Source of the DNA: Adiantum capillus-veneris
Taxonomy: Eukaryota > Streptophyta > Polypodiopsida > Polypodiales > Pteridaceae
Assembly: GCA_014529385.2 (NCBI GenBank)
Contig: CM043971.1
Location: 24,543,769 to 24,607,768, forward strand
Direction of reading: 5' to 3'
Length of the DNA stretch: 64,000 bases
The translations under genes and the position numbers were made by a program. Positions 21,423-32,541 of this stretch are shown here, piece by piece. Position 1 is the first letter of the stretch. Each line of letters starts with the position of its first letter. The notes under the pieces were generated by a model. That model made no database searches. It saw nothing but the letters and a program-made list of their open reading frames with translations, and was not told where the DNA came from.

Positions 21423-22907
21423 AAGAGAGGTATTGGTGGAAAGGTATGTATAAAGATGTATCTCACTTTGTGGTGTCCTGTGAAACCTGTCAAATGTATT
21501 CAAATGTACGTCATCGTGATGGGTTGCACCCTACTTACCCATTGTCCATGCATTACAAGTGGGTAGTAGATCTGGTTACAATGCCATTGGGCTTACGGAA
21601 AATGAGATACATAGTGCTTGCACGAGAAGACTTAACCAATCAAGTTGAAGGTCGTGCTCTAAGAACAAAAAGCACAGAAGGGGTATGTAAGTTCCTCTTG
21701 GATGATGTAATTAGCCACTATGGTTGTGTTGGAAAAATGACAGCGGACAGGGGTGAGTTGGATGCTAACAAAGCAAGGGAGTTTTTCTCTAGGTTGGGCA
21801 TTAAACTTGCTCTCACTACTGCATATAATCATGAGGAAATGGTAAATTGGAGCGCATTAGAGCCAACTTGGATGAAATAAGGGCTGTTTAGGGTTTCTCT
21901 ATTCTTGATCTAAGGGTCAAGGAGGAGCCACATTTCCAAAAGTATGGCACTTTTGTACACGTGTCAAGATCTCCTTCACTTGCTTTTGGAATATTTTTCA
22001 TTATTTTTGCCATAACTTTTGCATATGAACTCCAAATTTAGTGCTCAAATGGTCCATCTATGGCGCTTAATGAGCTCTATCCAATGAGTACCCATGTTGA
22101 ATAGTTTCGGTAAGATCTTCATGGTCTTTTTTAGGTTGCGACTTTTTAGATCCTTACGCAACCCTTTTTTCATCCAAATTGGCCCTAATGTGGGCATCCT
22201 CCTATCATTAAAGCTTTGGCTAAGGCATGCAAAGGTAAAATGGGAGAGTGTCTTAGGTTATTACATATTCTTTATGGGATAATTGTACAACTCATAGCTT
22301 AGTTACTAGTTATATGTCTTTTGAGTTGATGTATGTTCAGAAATCTATAATGCCAATTGAGGATGTAATTCCCACATGGAATGTATTACCTTGGGAAGAT
22401 GGAATGAGTAGGAAAGACCTTCTGGCTTTGTGCATACAACAATTAGAAATAAGGCCTCAAGATATTGAGATTGCAGTAGCATGATTGAAAGATGCAAGGT
22501 TAAAGAATAAGGACAGATTTGATAAGAGGCATAGGCTCAGACCTAAAGCTATTGAGGAAGGTGATTGGGTGTTGGTGTATGGCAGTAGTCTTGAAAACCA
22601 ACATTCAACAATAAGAAAGCTTTCAAAGAGATGTTTTGGTCCTTATGTGGTCCAGCATCTACATGGGAATGCGACTTATACCTTGCATGAATTAGATGGG
22701 ACAAAAAGGAAGATTCCCATCGCAAGGAAAAGAATCAAGTTATTCAAAAGAAGAGGTGATACAGATCCCTTTGATTCACAAGAAAGTCAGAATGAAGTCT
22801 CTGATGAAAATGTTATGGATGTGTATGATGAACGAGAGGATGGTGCATTAGAATTTGTTGGAGGTGATGATGGGATCGATATGTATGTTGACTTAAATGA
22901 AAACTGA
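21419..22907 (+). pseudogene. G2 integrase, interrupted by a 350-bp insertion
   Basis: The zinc-binding end (RYWWKGMYKDV, CETCQMY) and the first two core Asp residues (VVDLV, TADRG) are in 21419-21845. The sequence then loses similarity after NHEEMVN, where the catalytic Glu region should follow. Integrase-like sequence resumes near 22198 (HPPIIKALAKACKGKMGE) and continues with stops to a C-terminal domain at 22485-22907 (KAIEEGDWVLVYG, RCFGPYVVQHLHG). The C-terminus ends in an acidic tail. The catalytic Glu cannot be placed with confidence. Confidence 0.75.
21850..22195. other. Unidentified insertion in the G2 integrase
   Basis: About 350 bases separate the two halves of the integrase and have no coding similarity to it. 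The stretch is AT-rich and contains CTTTTGTACACGTGTCAAG, a G-box-like CACGTG. I did not find clear terminal repeats or a target duplication, so a small transposon, a local rearrangement or a captured fragment are all possible. Confidence 0.55.
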
Positions 22908-22950
22908 ACCTGCAAAAGATATATGTGGCACATGCCGGAGGATGTGCAGG

Positions 22951-22965
22951 TTTAGAGGGGGTGGA
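22951..22965 (+). promoter_or_regulatory. G2 polypurine tract
   Basis: A run of mostly purines (AGAGGGGGTGGA) ends directly before TGTCGTGCC, the start of the 3' LTR. One T interrupts the tract. Confidence 0.7.
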
Positions 22966-23990
22966 TGTCGTGCCGTGGCACGTGCATAATGTGAAAACTA
23001 AAATATCTACCTCACTCTCAATGCTTTTGTTATGTGGGACCGAATGTTATAATGTACATAGTGTGATATATGCGAGAATACGTGCCACGGTTGTAGTCAT
23101 GTGCATACCTTGTCGGGTGGACAAGGCCCTAGATGTGGCACTATGACATGCTTTTTTAGATAAATATATGCCTATTTTTCTTTATAAATGTACAAATGTC
23201 AAGTGTATCGAAGTGGCGCGCTCGTTTTGCCTAGAAAGTTCAATGTGGGCAATCTCGGCCAAAACTAGCAAGTTTCGTGCACTGGCATAAAAGACGTGTC
23301 CAAAGTGATTACTAAGTGGGAAAATGAGGTTCAACATAAAATTTGAGCCCAATGGGATTTTTCCACAATTTTAGGGATTTTTCCCAGCTCGTTTGGACTT
23401 TTTATGGGCAAAAAGTGGTATTTTTTGTCTAAAAATGGCTAAAAATAGCCTCAAAAAGGTCAAAAATAGCTCAAAATTCCACATCAACGACGGTTCCATC
23501 TTTGCTCAAGATGTGTGGGAAATTTTAGAGCCAAGAATGAGCTCATTTGGGCACCTGAGCAAGGAGATATAGCCATTCCTTTACAGGGTGCTAGTGTAGT
23601 CCCGTGTTGCTGCCACTACAAGGTTGAGGTTGTGAGGCCTCCAATTAGGGTTTCCCCTCCTCAAATAACTACTTGGGCTTCTCCAATTAAGTACTTAAGC
23701 TTCCATGAAATGGTCACAATGAGGAATCGAAGCGTAAATTTAGGGTTTTTAACAGGTCGAATGAGCACTGCATATGTGCAATTGGGAGCAACGCTACACC
23801 TAATCTTCACACACACAAGAATTTTGAGTTGATCTTGGTTCATTTTCAAAGTGGAGATTTCATGGCTGGAGTTTTGTTCTTTTTTAGTGTGTTTTTGGCT
23901 TCAAATCATCTATGCCTTGCTTGAATTTGCTACAAATCTTCACAGACAGAGGCCTAGCGCTTTCCTAGTCACACTGCGCACTTCTTGACA
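22966..23990 (+). repeat. G2 3' LTR
   Basis: The LTR starts TGTCGTGCCGTGGCACGTG and ends CACTTCTTGACA. It matches 15536-16583 over its whole length with many substitutions and small gaps, including shared text around ACTAAAATATCTACCTCACT and GGGTTTCCCCTCCTCAAATA. ACGT of the target duplication follows at 23991. Confidence 0.9.
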
Positions 23991-23994
23991 ACGT

Positions 23995-25500
23995 TCGTTC
24001 AAAGCGTATTATACGTACACCATATACAATGAAAATTAGCATAGAAACCCCATAGCCTTCGGACTTCTTTGATATTGCCAATCAAGGGTGCAGAAATCGT
24101 GAAAAACTATATGGAGCCGCTCCTCCATTCATTGCCCCAAACTTCATCTTGCCCACCAGGGATTCGATTTACAAACCGTCAAACCCTATCAACTCCACAT
24201 GATGCGTTAAACCTTCTCAAACTCTAGCAAGGCCCAAAAAAACACCATATGGTACGTCTACCGATGCAATCAAGTGGGCACATAACTAGCCCCCATCAAA
24301 TTTTCAACTAACCATAACTTTCTCATCCGAGCTCGGATTGACAATCCGAAAGGAAACTCATGCTTCATAGCTCAAGTAGTTCACGTCTATTCAACCATAC
24401 TACCATTGTCCACATATATCTGCAAACCACTCCAACTTTGAACAACCATATCATTCACATTGTAGCTCCATTAGAGGAGTCATCTGGACCAGCTCGTAGC
24501 ACATCTCAATTGCCACATTCCCAAGCATCATTCTTGCACTTGGATCTTCCATCGCAATTGGCCCCTTTTGGACCCTTCTTGGCCTAAAAAACCACAATAA
24601 CCATACACTTCGGCTCTCACCTGCCTGCCAAGGTCTTTTGTACCTATTTTATCACTCTGACTTGCACTGTAGACATACATATCCATGCTTGTGCCCTCTG
24701 TTATGGTCGACACACTTTGGATGCACCATCATTTCCCAAATCTCTTGCTGAACATTTACGTTCAACCACAAAACTTCTTTGTTCATCTAAAAGATGCGAA
24801 ACTAGAGAACAATGTGAGCAAACCAAAAACCACATATATAAACAGTCTTAATTTGCTTCCTATTGCCAATCCTCAAGTGGGTTGTCCCACCCCCTGCTCA
24901 GCCTGACTTCCACCTAGATCAAAGACATAACCTAGACAGTAGTCATCCATCTGCAGCAACTGCAAGTAAAATTGTACCCATGCACCTAACCAATGGTACA
25001 TATAAAATGCACAAGAAATTTCCTCGCCACTCCATGCATCTATAAGCATCCAATCCACTTCAAATGGAGCATCTTAATTCTTACCACCTTGCTCAATAGA
25101 TATCCCATCCATACCTGGCATACCTTCCTAGCCATAGAATATATACATCTCCTCCAAGAGCTCTTGTACCTGGTGAATGGCCCACTGCACATCCACATCC
25201 ATAAGCATATTCATCAACAATGAATCACATACCTCTTTTAATAGCTTCGCCATAGACATAGCCTCTTCCTCTTTGGTTTGCACAATCGGTAGCACCTTCT
25301 TTTCAATAAATGGATCTTCTTCATGCATTAGCTTCTCATTGCTCTCTACACGTGTAGAAACTTGAAATTAACCACTTCCCCCTCCAAGCAAACAGAGCCA
25401 TATGGATCCATCGATTCCTCTTGTAAGCCATCTTCTTCAAAATTTTCTTCTTCCATAACCACAACAGCTCTCTCTTTCTTGTCCAAGCATCATACCTGTT
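23995..25500. other. Flank without recognisable genes
   Basis: No supported gene is seen. Minus-strand frames here are short and broken, although the region follows directly downstream (in minus orientation) of the gag fragment at 25504-26720. It may be the rest of the same dead element. No RT, integrase or LTR was recognised. Confidence 0.5.
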
Positions 25501-25503
25501 GCA

Positions 25504-26720
25504 CTACCATTGCCTACTCACTACTAACTTCGTGAGCATAGCCATCAACATGATTCTGAATAATACCTTAACTTGCACATCCTCTCGCACGCGCACCAAA
25601 ACTTGATCCTGCTCTTCATTTACATTGTTGATCAACATGTCTTCGACCACACAATAATGGATCTTTATTATTACCAACTTAGCACCATCAGAATCGGTTT
25701 TCTCACCATAGGATGTGAGCTCTCTCTCTAGACCTTTTTCTCTGCCTGTCTCCCAAGAACTCCAACTCCCATCATCATCGACATAACCATAAGCTGAGTT
25801 TGTATCAGCATCCTCATCCACATGTTTCTCCACAAAAATTTGACCACTACCTTGGTTTTGCACACTTTCTTCATCTACCTTGAACTCTTGTGCTGCATCT
25901 TGGCTACACTCTAACATTTCTTCATGCATTGGCTTCAAAAAAACCAGTTTTACCTCTTCAGGTTTCTCTTGGAACTTTGCACCTGCTATTTCCCTCGCAC
26001 ACAGGCCCTCTTCAACAGAATGCTTATCCTCTTTGACAAGCTCATTGTTCATCGACATAGACACATCATAAATTGAAAAATTCAAAGGAGAAAAATCAAT
26101 CACATGTCTTACGACATTAGGCTGAACAATTAGAACCGTCTTCGATTGATGCATAGCACACACTACCATCATAGTCCGGGTATAATCATCAAGCTTCAAC
26201 AAGACTAACTACAATTTGTGCTTCACTTTTCTACTCTTTACCTTGGCCAAACAGACCATGTCTTCGTATTTATCGACACCGAACACGACCTTTTCTCAAA
26301 TCTTTGGATGCAAGCAATCTAGAAACTTTGACACCTTGAAGTAGTGATGGCTACGGAATCCCGTAGCCACTTCCATTTGTCACCAACAAACTTCAAATTG
26401 CTCAACAAAAATAGAAAAGGCTTTACTCACATCTTGCTGCAACGCTTTTAATTTTGCACCTGCTTCCTCAAGAGAAATCATCTATCGAAACAACTTCAAA
26501 AAGTGAGCCTGCAATTCTTGTCAAGAGCTTTGATCACCATCACTTAGACCGTTGAACCATATCTTTGCACATCCATGCATCAAGAGCGGTACCATCTATA
26601 GATTTTTCACGCCTATCAATATATGCATTGATAGCATCCAAAGCTCATAAAGTTCGATCTGCTGCCCAATCCTTCGGATCTTCAAACGGAGCCAATTCTT
26701 GGCTCCACCATCCCAATCAA
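25504..26720 (-). pseudogene. Decayed antisense gag with acidic downstream ORF
   Basis: Read on the minus strand from about 26700, broken frames show a Retrotrans_gag-like core: CAKIWFNGLSDGD, a stop, QELQAHFLKLF, then KAFSIFVEQFEVCW and QMEVATGF, and HYFKVSKFLDCLHPKI. Downstream, 25504-26202 is an open stretch of 232 codons that is very acidic and shows no domain (EEGLCAREIAGAKFQEKPEEVK). Gag is assigned from the WF-GL and W-EL-HF pattern typical of plant Ty3/gypsy gag. No pol follows within 1.5 kb. This could be a gag-only non-autonomous derivative or a truncated element. Confidence 0.55.
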
Positions 26721-26899
26721 TCACCTTTCATGGTTTGTTTCAAACACGCACTGTTGTTGCACACAAAACCACTCACTTCCATTATGCACGCAAAAAGGGT
26801 CCGAGAACACACCTGCTCAAACACCGTCACAACACACCAAAGCACAAGAAGTAGAGAAGAGGACAAGGGAAAAATAGCTCTTGAGAAATGGCTATGAAA

Positions 26900-27276
26900 G
26901 TCTGATCACACTACAAAAACCACCATATATAAAAAACGGTGCACCCAATTGGTTGTCGGGGAAGAAACACACATCTTGGGCTCTACAAGCACACATCTCT
27001 GCACAAAGAAACCCCACAAAAACCACACTCTTCCACTTGGCTCTCTGCAAACGGTTCCCCCAAAAACCCTGGCCAAAAAGCATTTAAAAAGGCACAAAAA
27101 TGACTTTTATAGAGGTGTTCTCTCCACTTGTGGAAACTATCCTCCCATTGGCCCATATGGCAGTCCAATTTAACACTTTTTTGATGGGCATCGCCTTTGC
27201 ATGCTTCTACTCTCTCTTAGGGGCGGTGCACAAGCCATGTTGCTTGTGCCCCTAGCACTTTTCAAGTTTCATTTTT

Positions 27277-27314
<38 letters not shown>

Positions 27315-28159
27315 CTTTACCACCTTGGGAACCTTGGGAATTCTCCCTCTCATTGCACACTTTGAAGCTCTCCCTTGATTGGCTTGGATTTGATCAGCCC
27401 TACAAATTGTCTCTTTGGACCTCTTCTTGATTTCCTTGGGTTTCCCACCTCTCTCTCTCTCACACTTACCTCCTCATTGTTGCACTAGCGAGGTTGCAAG
27501 GCGGTGAGTCCTCTCCCTCAACCCTTTACCTCAAAAAAGAAAAGACCTTGAAGGTTTTGTGAAACCCAGAGTCCTTTTTAAAGAGGCAATGGTGCCTTTC
27601 CCATATACCAAAGTACACTAGAATCTACATATGTGCTACAATCTCAAGTTCATAGCCACAAAATAGTCATAGCTTGTCTAGTAGTCAAATGTTTTTCTCT
27701 CTACGTGTCTCTAACATTAGTTTAGAGTTTATGGAAATAAGTGAAAATCTACCTAATTGCAACTTGAATGCCATGAGAGAGACGTGCATCCATATATTGT
27801 TGGCCCTTGGGAGTATGAAACCTTTCCCAAATTTTTTTGGGGGGAGTCGATTGTGATGCAATTCCATATTTGACTATATCGAGAGTGTTTATTAGGGCCA
27901 TGTTCTTTCAATCTCCAACCTCAAGATATTACCCCGGACAATGGCGTTGAGTTATAATCTATTAAGAAAATTGTTGGATGCATACTCAGAATATTATTGG
28001 AATTTTACAAAAAAATAATCTTCAATCCATGAAAACTCATCTAAATAGTCAATTGGAAATGATAACATTTCTGATCATCCTACAAGCCTAAGTATTTTGT
28101 GTAAGGGAACTTCCAACATTTGGGTAAGAAAGTCAAAGATATGAATAAAGTCTTCATCA

Positions 28160-28234
<75 letters not shown>

Positions 28235-28830
28235 TATAATAGAGAGAGAGAGAGAGAAGGGGGTTGAGCAACCACTTGGCATTACTTAATCCAATGTTGG
28301 TTATAGGCCGAATTCTCCCCAAGCAATGATCTTTATGCATGGGTGCTTGATCATTACACCAAAATCCATGATCATTTCAACAAAGGTGGCAACTACTCAT
28401 TGTGTACACTATTCGCTAGGCGTGAGTGCGTCTCGCAGGTCAATACCTACTCATCCATGGATAGTTGGTCTCGTCTACCCGCGAGCTTGTCCATTGTCTA
28501 TGTTGCATTCTCAACAATAAGCTTCAATGCTATGTCATCCACGTATGCTTGCACTCCTTCTACCCTAACTTGGGCAACTGTAAGCAACCTATAAGCTACT
28601 AGATGACTTCTAGCCAATTTATGACAAGAACAAAATTTCTTTTCATTTTGCATGGAATGTTTACCACTTCCCACACAATAGATATAATACATGGAGAGCC
28701 AATTGGGATTATATGCCAACAGTATTTTACATGAAAGACCTTGTCATTGGCCAGCATATTTGCTTAGTACACGAAGATATTTATTACACGCATGGATGTT
28801 GAAAGATCATGAAGATCCTACTACAACATA
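26900..28830. other. Gene-free stretch with simple repeats
   Basis: No gene is supported. It contains (TC)n at 27279-27312, a 69-bp (AT)n at 28162-28230 followed by a short (AG)n at 28242-28257, and mixed AT-rich sequence. The short open frames are low-complexity or unrecognised. Confidence 0.6.
28162..28230. repeat. (AT)n microsatellite
   Basis: About 34 uninterrupted AT units. Such tracts form cruciforms and are hard to assemble, so the length is uncertain. Confidence 0.95.
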
Positions 28831-28837
28831 TTTTTGG

Positions 28838-29517
28838 TCAAGTGCTAGACCAAATATGTGATTCAAGAGCTTCACCAAAAATGGACATTTCCTCTTTTAT
28901 GAACTCATAAAAATCATGATCAATAGACTCGTCATACTCAAAGGTCCACTTTGTGATGCAAGTGTTGGGTTCCGGACCTGGCACCAACTCTCCAGAATAT
29001 GAGAGGTTTTTCACACTAGAATGTTCTCCAAGATGCCCCCCCCCCCCCCCCCCCCCCCCCCCCAACCCCCCCCCAAATCAAGAATAGCCACTTTGAAGGA
29101 GTACTTGTCGTGGTCGATCACGTCCCATCTCGCCGTGATTGTATCAAAATGAGGGAAAGCTAGTTTATAGAAGAAAAACCAAGAAATGAATATTTTTTAA
29201 TTATAAAAGTACATAAATGGAGCTAGCTTTAAGAGCGGCATGCAAGAGCACTAGGCAACAAAATGGTCCGAAAAGGTTTGTTGCAATTCATCCTTGATCC
29301 GGTTAGAAATTGAAGATGGACGATGGAGAGAAGACAAAGGAAAAGAGTATAGATGTTCAAAATATGCAGTTATTTTTCCAAAACTTCTTGATTAAAAATA
29401 GTGCAAAGGGGAGAAGCACGTCTCTATTGCTTTTCTCAACTAATGACTAGCAACCCTAGTACTAGAATTTGTAAGCGGAAGATTATGTGAGCGCCGTTCG
29501 ACACAGAGAAGACACAT

Positions 29518-29556
<39 letters not shown>

Positions 29557-29745
29557 CATGCACGCTGTGTTATACTTAAGGAGGAAGATGCCACCGGGGG
29601 CGAGGGGGGGGCCGTCGAGGTAGTCGATGGAGGAGTAGTGCTGCGGCACGATGCGAGGAAGAGACACTTGGATGTTCTTGATCCAAACTCTCCACACCTC
29701 CTCCACAGGATGGGCCGTCGGTACGTCGTGATCCACCCGCTTCAT
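28838..29745 (-). pseudogene. Bet v 1 / PR-10-like gene, two exons, frame lost in a G-run
   Basis: Exon 1 (29745-29576) starts at ATG 29745 and encodes MKRVDHDVPTAHPVEEVW, a Val-Pro-Ala-type first strand, then a helix, YLDGPPLAPGG (the glycine-rich loop of the family) and FLLK. It ends at a GT donor (29575-29574). An acceptor AG at 29130-29129 gives a matching phase, so exon 2 (29128-28838) continues with WDVIDHDKYSFKVAIL, a glycine turn, then LVPGPEPNTCITKWTFEYD and a C-terminal helix FYEFIKEEMSIFGEALESHI. Order, single intron and size of about 150 residues fit the Bet v 1 superfamily (PR-10, norcoclaurine-synthase-like). A G-run replaces the glycine turn and shifts the frame. This is a pseudogene unless the run length is an assembly error. 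Confidence 0.7.
29036..29074. repeat. Poly-C/poly-G tract in PR-10-like exon 2
   Basis: 28 C, two A, then 9 C on the plus strand (G on the coding strand). It lies exactly at the glycine turn between the strand ending VAIL and the part starting HLGE. The frame entering the tract and the frame leaving it differ by one base. Confidence 0.95.
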
Positions 29746-29748
29746 CCT

Positions 29749-29752
<4 letters not shown>

Positions 29753-29782
<30 letters not shown>
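29753..29782. repeat. (CT)n tract upstream of the PR-10-like start
   Basis: About 15 CT units on the plus strand, which is (GA)n in the 5' leader of the minus-strand PR-10-like gene, just above its ATG. GA-rich leaders are common in plant genes. A second run at 29519-29556 lies just inside the intron. Confidence 0.8.
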
Positions 29783-29785
<3 letters not shown>

Positions 29786-30084
29786 CACACACATACAATA
29801 ATAACACACAGCTGAGCTGCTGCGCAGGCTGCGTCTTTCCCGTTTTTTTCAATCGGAAAACGTAGAAAAAAACAGTTGTTGCGATGTGACTCTCTCTCTC
29901 ACTCTCTCTCTCTCTCTCTAATATATATAATATAAGAATATATTATAATATATAATATAAGAATATAAGATAATATAATACTAGTAGTCAGTGAACAATT
30001 TCAACGATTCTGAAAAATGGTGTTTTTTAAGGTGCAATCATCATGTGGCCCTTAAATACAGGCGACCCTCGTGACCCTCGACGT

Positions 30085-30458
30085 CAGTGTTAGGATTTGA
30101 AGGGCAACCTTTTTTTTCAAAATATGGGTTGTAGAAAAATACACCCTTTCCTATAGAAGGGTTTATTTTCAGTTTGCCCTTCCAATGAAAAAATTTCGCA
30201 TAATTTACAAGGCAAGATACTATATTCTGTCAATGAGTATAACCAATATACATATAGATATTGAAAATGAGCATTAATATATATAGAATGTTTTTTAATT
30301 AGCCCTTCCATTGACATGTATTCTATTTTTTCACCCTTCTCTATAGAAGGATAATTTTTGAACAAGCCCTTCCAATGACAGACTCAAAAAAACTTTGGCC
30401 TTCATACGACCGACAAAATGCCTTAAGAAGGGCAAATGGGCGTCAAATCCTATCACTG
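30085..30458. mobile_element. Small terminal-inverted-repeat element
   Basis: The left end CAGTGTTAGGATTTGA is matched by the right end TCAAATCCTATCACTG in reverse complement, with one mismatch in 16. The interior has two copies of a motif CTATAGAAGG followed 20-30 bases later by GCCCTTCCAATGA (near 30155 and 30345). No coding capacity is visible. CAGTG ends resemble hAT-type MITEs, but no 8-bp target duplication was found beside the ends, so the family is open. Confidence 0.6.
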
Positions 30459-32412
30459 AATTGGTCCCTCGTACAGGATGCTCACCAATAACTGGAATGC
30501 AGAGCTGAGCTTGATGCTTTTAAAAACTGAATCTCCCCTTGTAATTACTGACTAGGTAATCCTCATGCTCCTTCCTTGAACATTTTAATGTTTAAGTGTG
30601 TCCTTTCCTAATATAATCACCGTCTTCTTCTAGTAAAAAAAATAATACCAAGTATTAAATGAAGGACTTAGCTAAGAAGGTAGGATTCACATGCCAAGGG
30701 GGCGGAGTTTGGCTATCGTCAGCTTGTTTGTCTTTTTCTCCTAGCAAAGGTTGCAAGAGCTTTATGATGCTCGTCTGTTCTTTGAAATGTAGCTCCCCTC
30801 GATGTATTCCTACCAAAAATGGCCAAGTTGGGCTTGGCAGACAGCGTGTGCACAAAGACGAAAACAAACTTGGATGCAAAGCTTTCTAGCTTGAAGAAAA
30901 GACAACACTCGTTGAGATAGTCAAAACAACAATGGGCTTCTCGTGCGAACATGCTCAAAAGGACCTTTAGAGTCCAGAGGTCCTTTCTCGTATTCAATGC
31001 AACCACATGGTGATTGATGGGAGCTGAGAGCCACGTGGGAGCACTGATTACAAGTTCGTGTCCTTTTCCAATTATCAAGGGTCCAGGGGAGGGATCGAGC
31101 AAGTGTGAAGTTTAAACAAGGGTTTTCGAAGTAGCAAGGGTGCAATGATGGCGGGATAGAATCATGCTAGAGCTTAGGGCACACACATTGACTATGGTCA
31201 AGGAGCCAAGCAGAGCACAATGAGGTTGGCATGTGTACCTTGAGTGTGGTCAAGGAGCTGCGATTTTCAATATTGTGGCATTTCATTCTACTTCTTGCAC
31301 GGAGGCTCTTGTAGCAGAGATAATGTGTCGTGCCCTCTATAGTGGGTGCTCCTCAGTGCACTGTGTGATATCTCACTCCAGAGAACGAAAACACAGAAGA
31401 CAAGAACAACAGAACAAGAACAACAGATCAACAACACGACTCAACAGATTATGAACATCAAGAACATCGACAAACTCAAAGAAACTGATACAGACTCTGG
31501 CGTGACAACACACTCATCTCCATCCCAGATCTCATAAGTACAGTGGGGGTATCGAGGCTCAACTGTGCAGGGATGGTGCAAACGTGCCGTGTACAACTCT
31601 CATGATAGACTCTAGATGAGTGACCACACAAAAGTAGATAAAAACCCCAAACAACTCTGGATATATATAGCCATAAAGAGCCACCAACGGCTCACCAATA
31701 TCTAATCCAGCTAAGCCTATCTCTGAAATGTGGTGGTGGTGCGCTGGCCACGGTGTCGATTGGACCACCGCCCGTATCACTGCCATGTGTCACCGACCCA
31801 ACAAGAGAGTCTGTCTAGTGTGAAACCTGACCAACTGTGACTAACTATCTGTCCGTGCAGCGACACTGTAGCCCTGCTACAACTCTCTTGTATGGCTTTT
31901 TGCTTCCTACTCTCCTTCTTGGCATGGATTTTTTAAGTTGGGTGTGTGACATTAGAGCTTCAATTAGCCCCTTTATTTTTTGTGAATCCCGCATTAATGT
32001 TTTTGTGAATCCCGCGTTAATGTTGTCTGAGGAACCATCTTTTTGCCTACTTCCTGTGGAGCTTGGTTTTGCTACAAGTGTTCTTGATCCAAAAATGGGT
32101 TTTGAAGCGGGTTCTACTTGTAAGAGTCTCCTTGGGGCATCAAAAAACAGCTTCATGGGAGGGTCAACAACAAGTGTGGGATCAAAACTATCTTGTTCAA
32201 CAATAGGTATTGTTTCCAATGGTGCCTCTCATGCTTTGATCTCGTATAGAATGTGACACCCTGTTGGAGAAGATTGACCTTTACTTTTGGAGGGAGACAA
32301 AATTTGCTACTTGTTTCTTTGCAATTTATTTCTAGTCCTCATACGCGTGCATGCTAAGGTTCAGAGTACGGTACTGAATTTTTTTTTTTTAGGGGGGGGG
32401 GGGGGGGGGGGG

Positions 32413-32454
<42 letters not shown>

Positions 32455-32530
32455 TGTTTGCAAAAAAAAAAAAAAAAAACACAGTTAATGGAAAAAAATA
32501 CACTTTGTGCTACTTACCTTTGTGTTAAAT
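30459..32530. other. Gene-free flank
   Basis: No supported gene. Two minus-strand open stretches (30719-31102 and 31845-32219) lack recognisable domains. The second has a plausible amino-acid composition and two tandem NAGF/TK-like repeats but no identity. A minus-strand TATATATAG motif near 31660 and the mixed surroundings could be part of an old LTR, which cannot be shown here. Confidence 0.45.
32392..32447. repeat. Poly-G followed by (TG)n
   Basis: 24 G then about 16 TG units, preceded by a T-run. Long G-runs are prone to slippage and to assembly error. Confidence 0.95.
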
Positions 32531-32541
32531 TTGAGAGATTG

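Larger units (their letters stand above)
15536..23990 (+). mobile_element. Ty3/gypsy LTR retrotransposon G2, full length, inactive
   Basis: The element is bounded by two LTRs of 1,048 and 1,025 bp that begin TGTC and end TTGACA. ACGT sits immediately outside both ends (15532-15535 and 23991-23994), a 4-bp target duplication; the fifth base does not match. Internal order is gag with a CCHC knuckle, protease, RT, RNase H and integrase, all on the plus strand and all broken by stops, frameshifts and a 350-bp insertion in the integrase. In a 180-bp stretch read by eye near their starts the two LTRs differ at roughly one base in ten, so the insertion is old. The RT resembles the Ty3/gypsy type widespread in basidiomycete fungi, also present in some angiosperm genomes. 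Confidence 0.9.

Noticed and set aside
28075-28340. Frames with long Ile-Tyr repeats
   Set aside because: They are translations of the (AT)n microsatellite.
29036-29063. Poly-C tract as a G-quadruplex promoter element
   Set aside because: It lies inside a recognisable coding exon, so expansion of Gly codons or assembly error is simpler.
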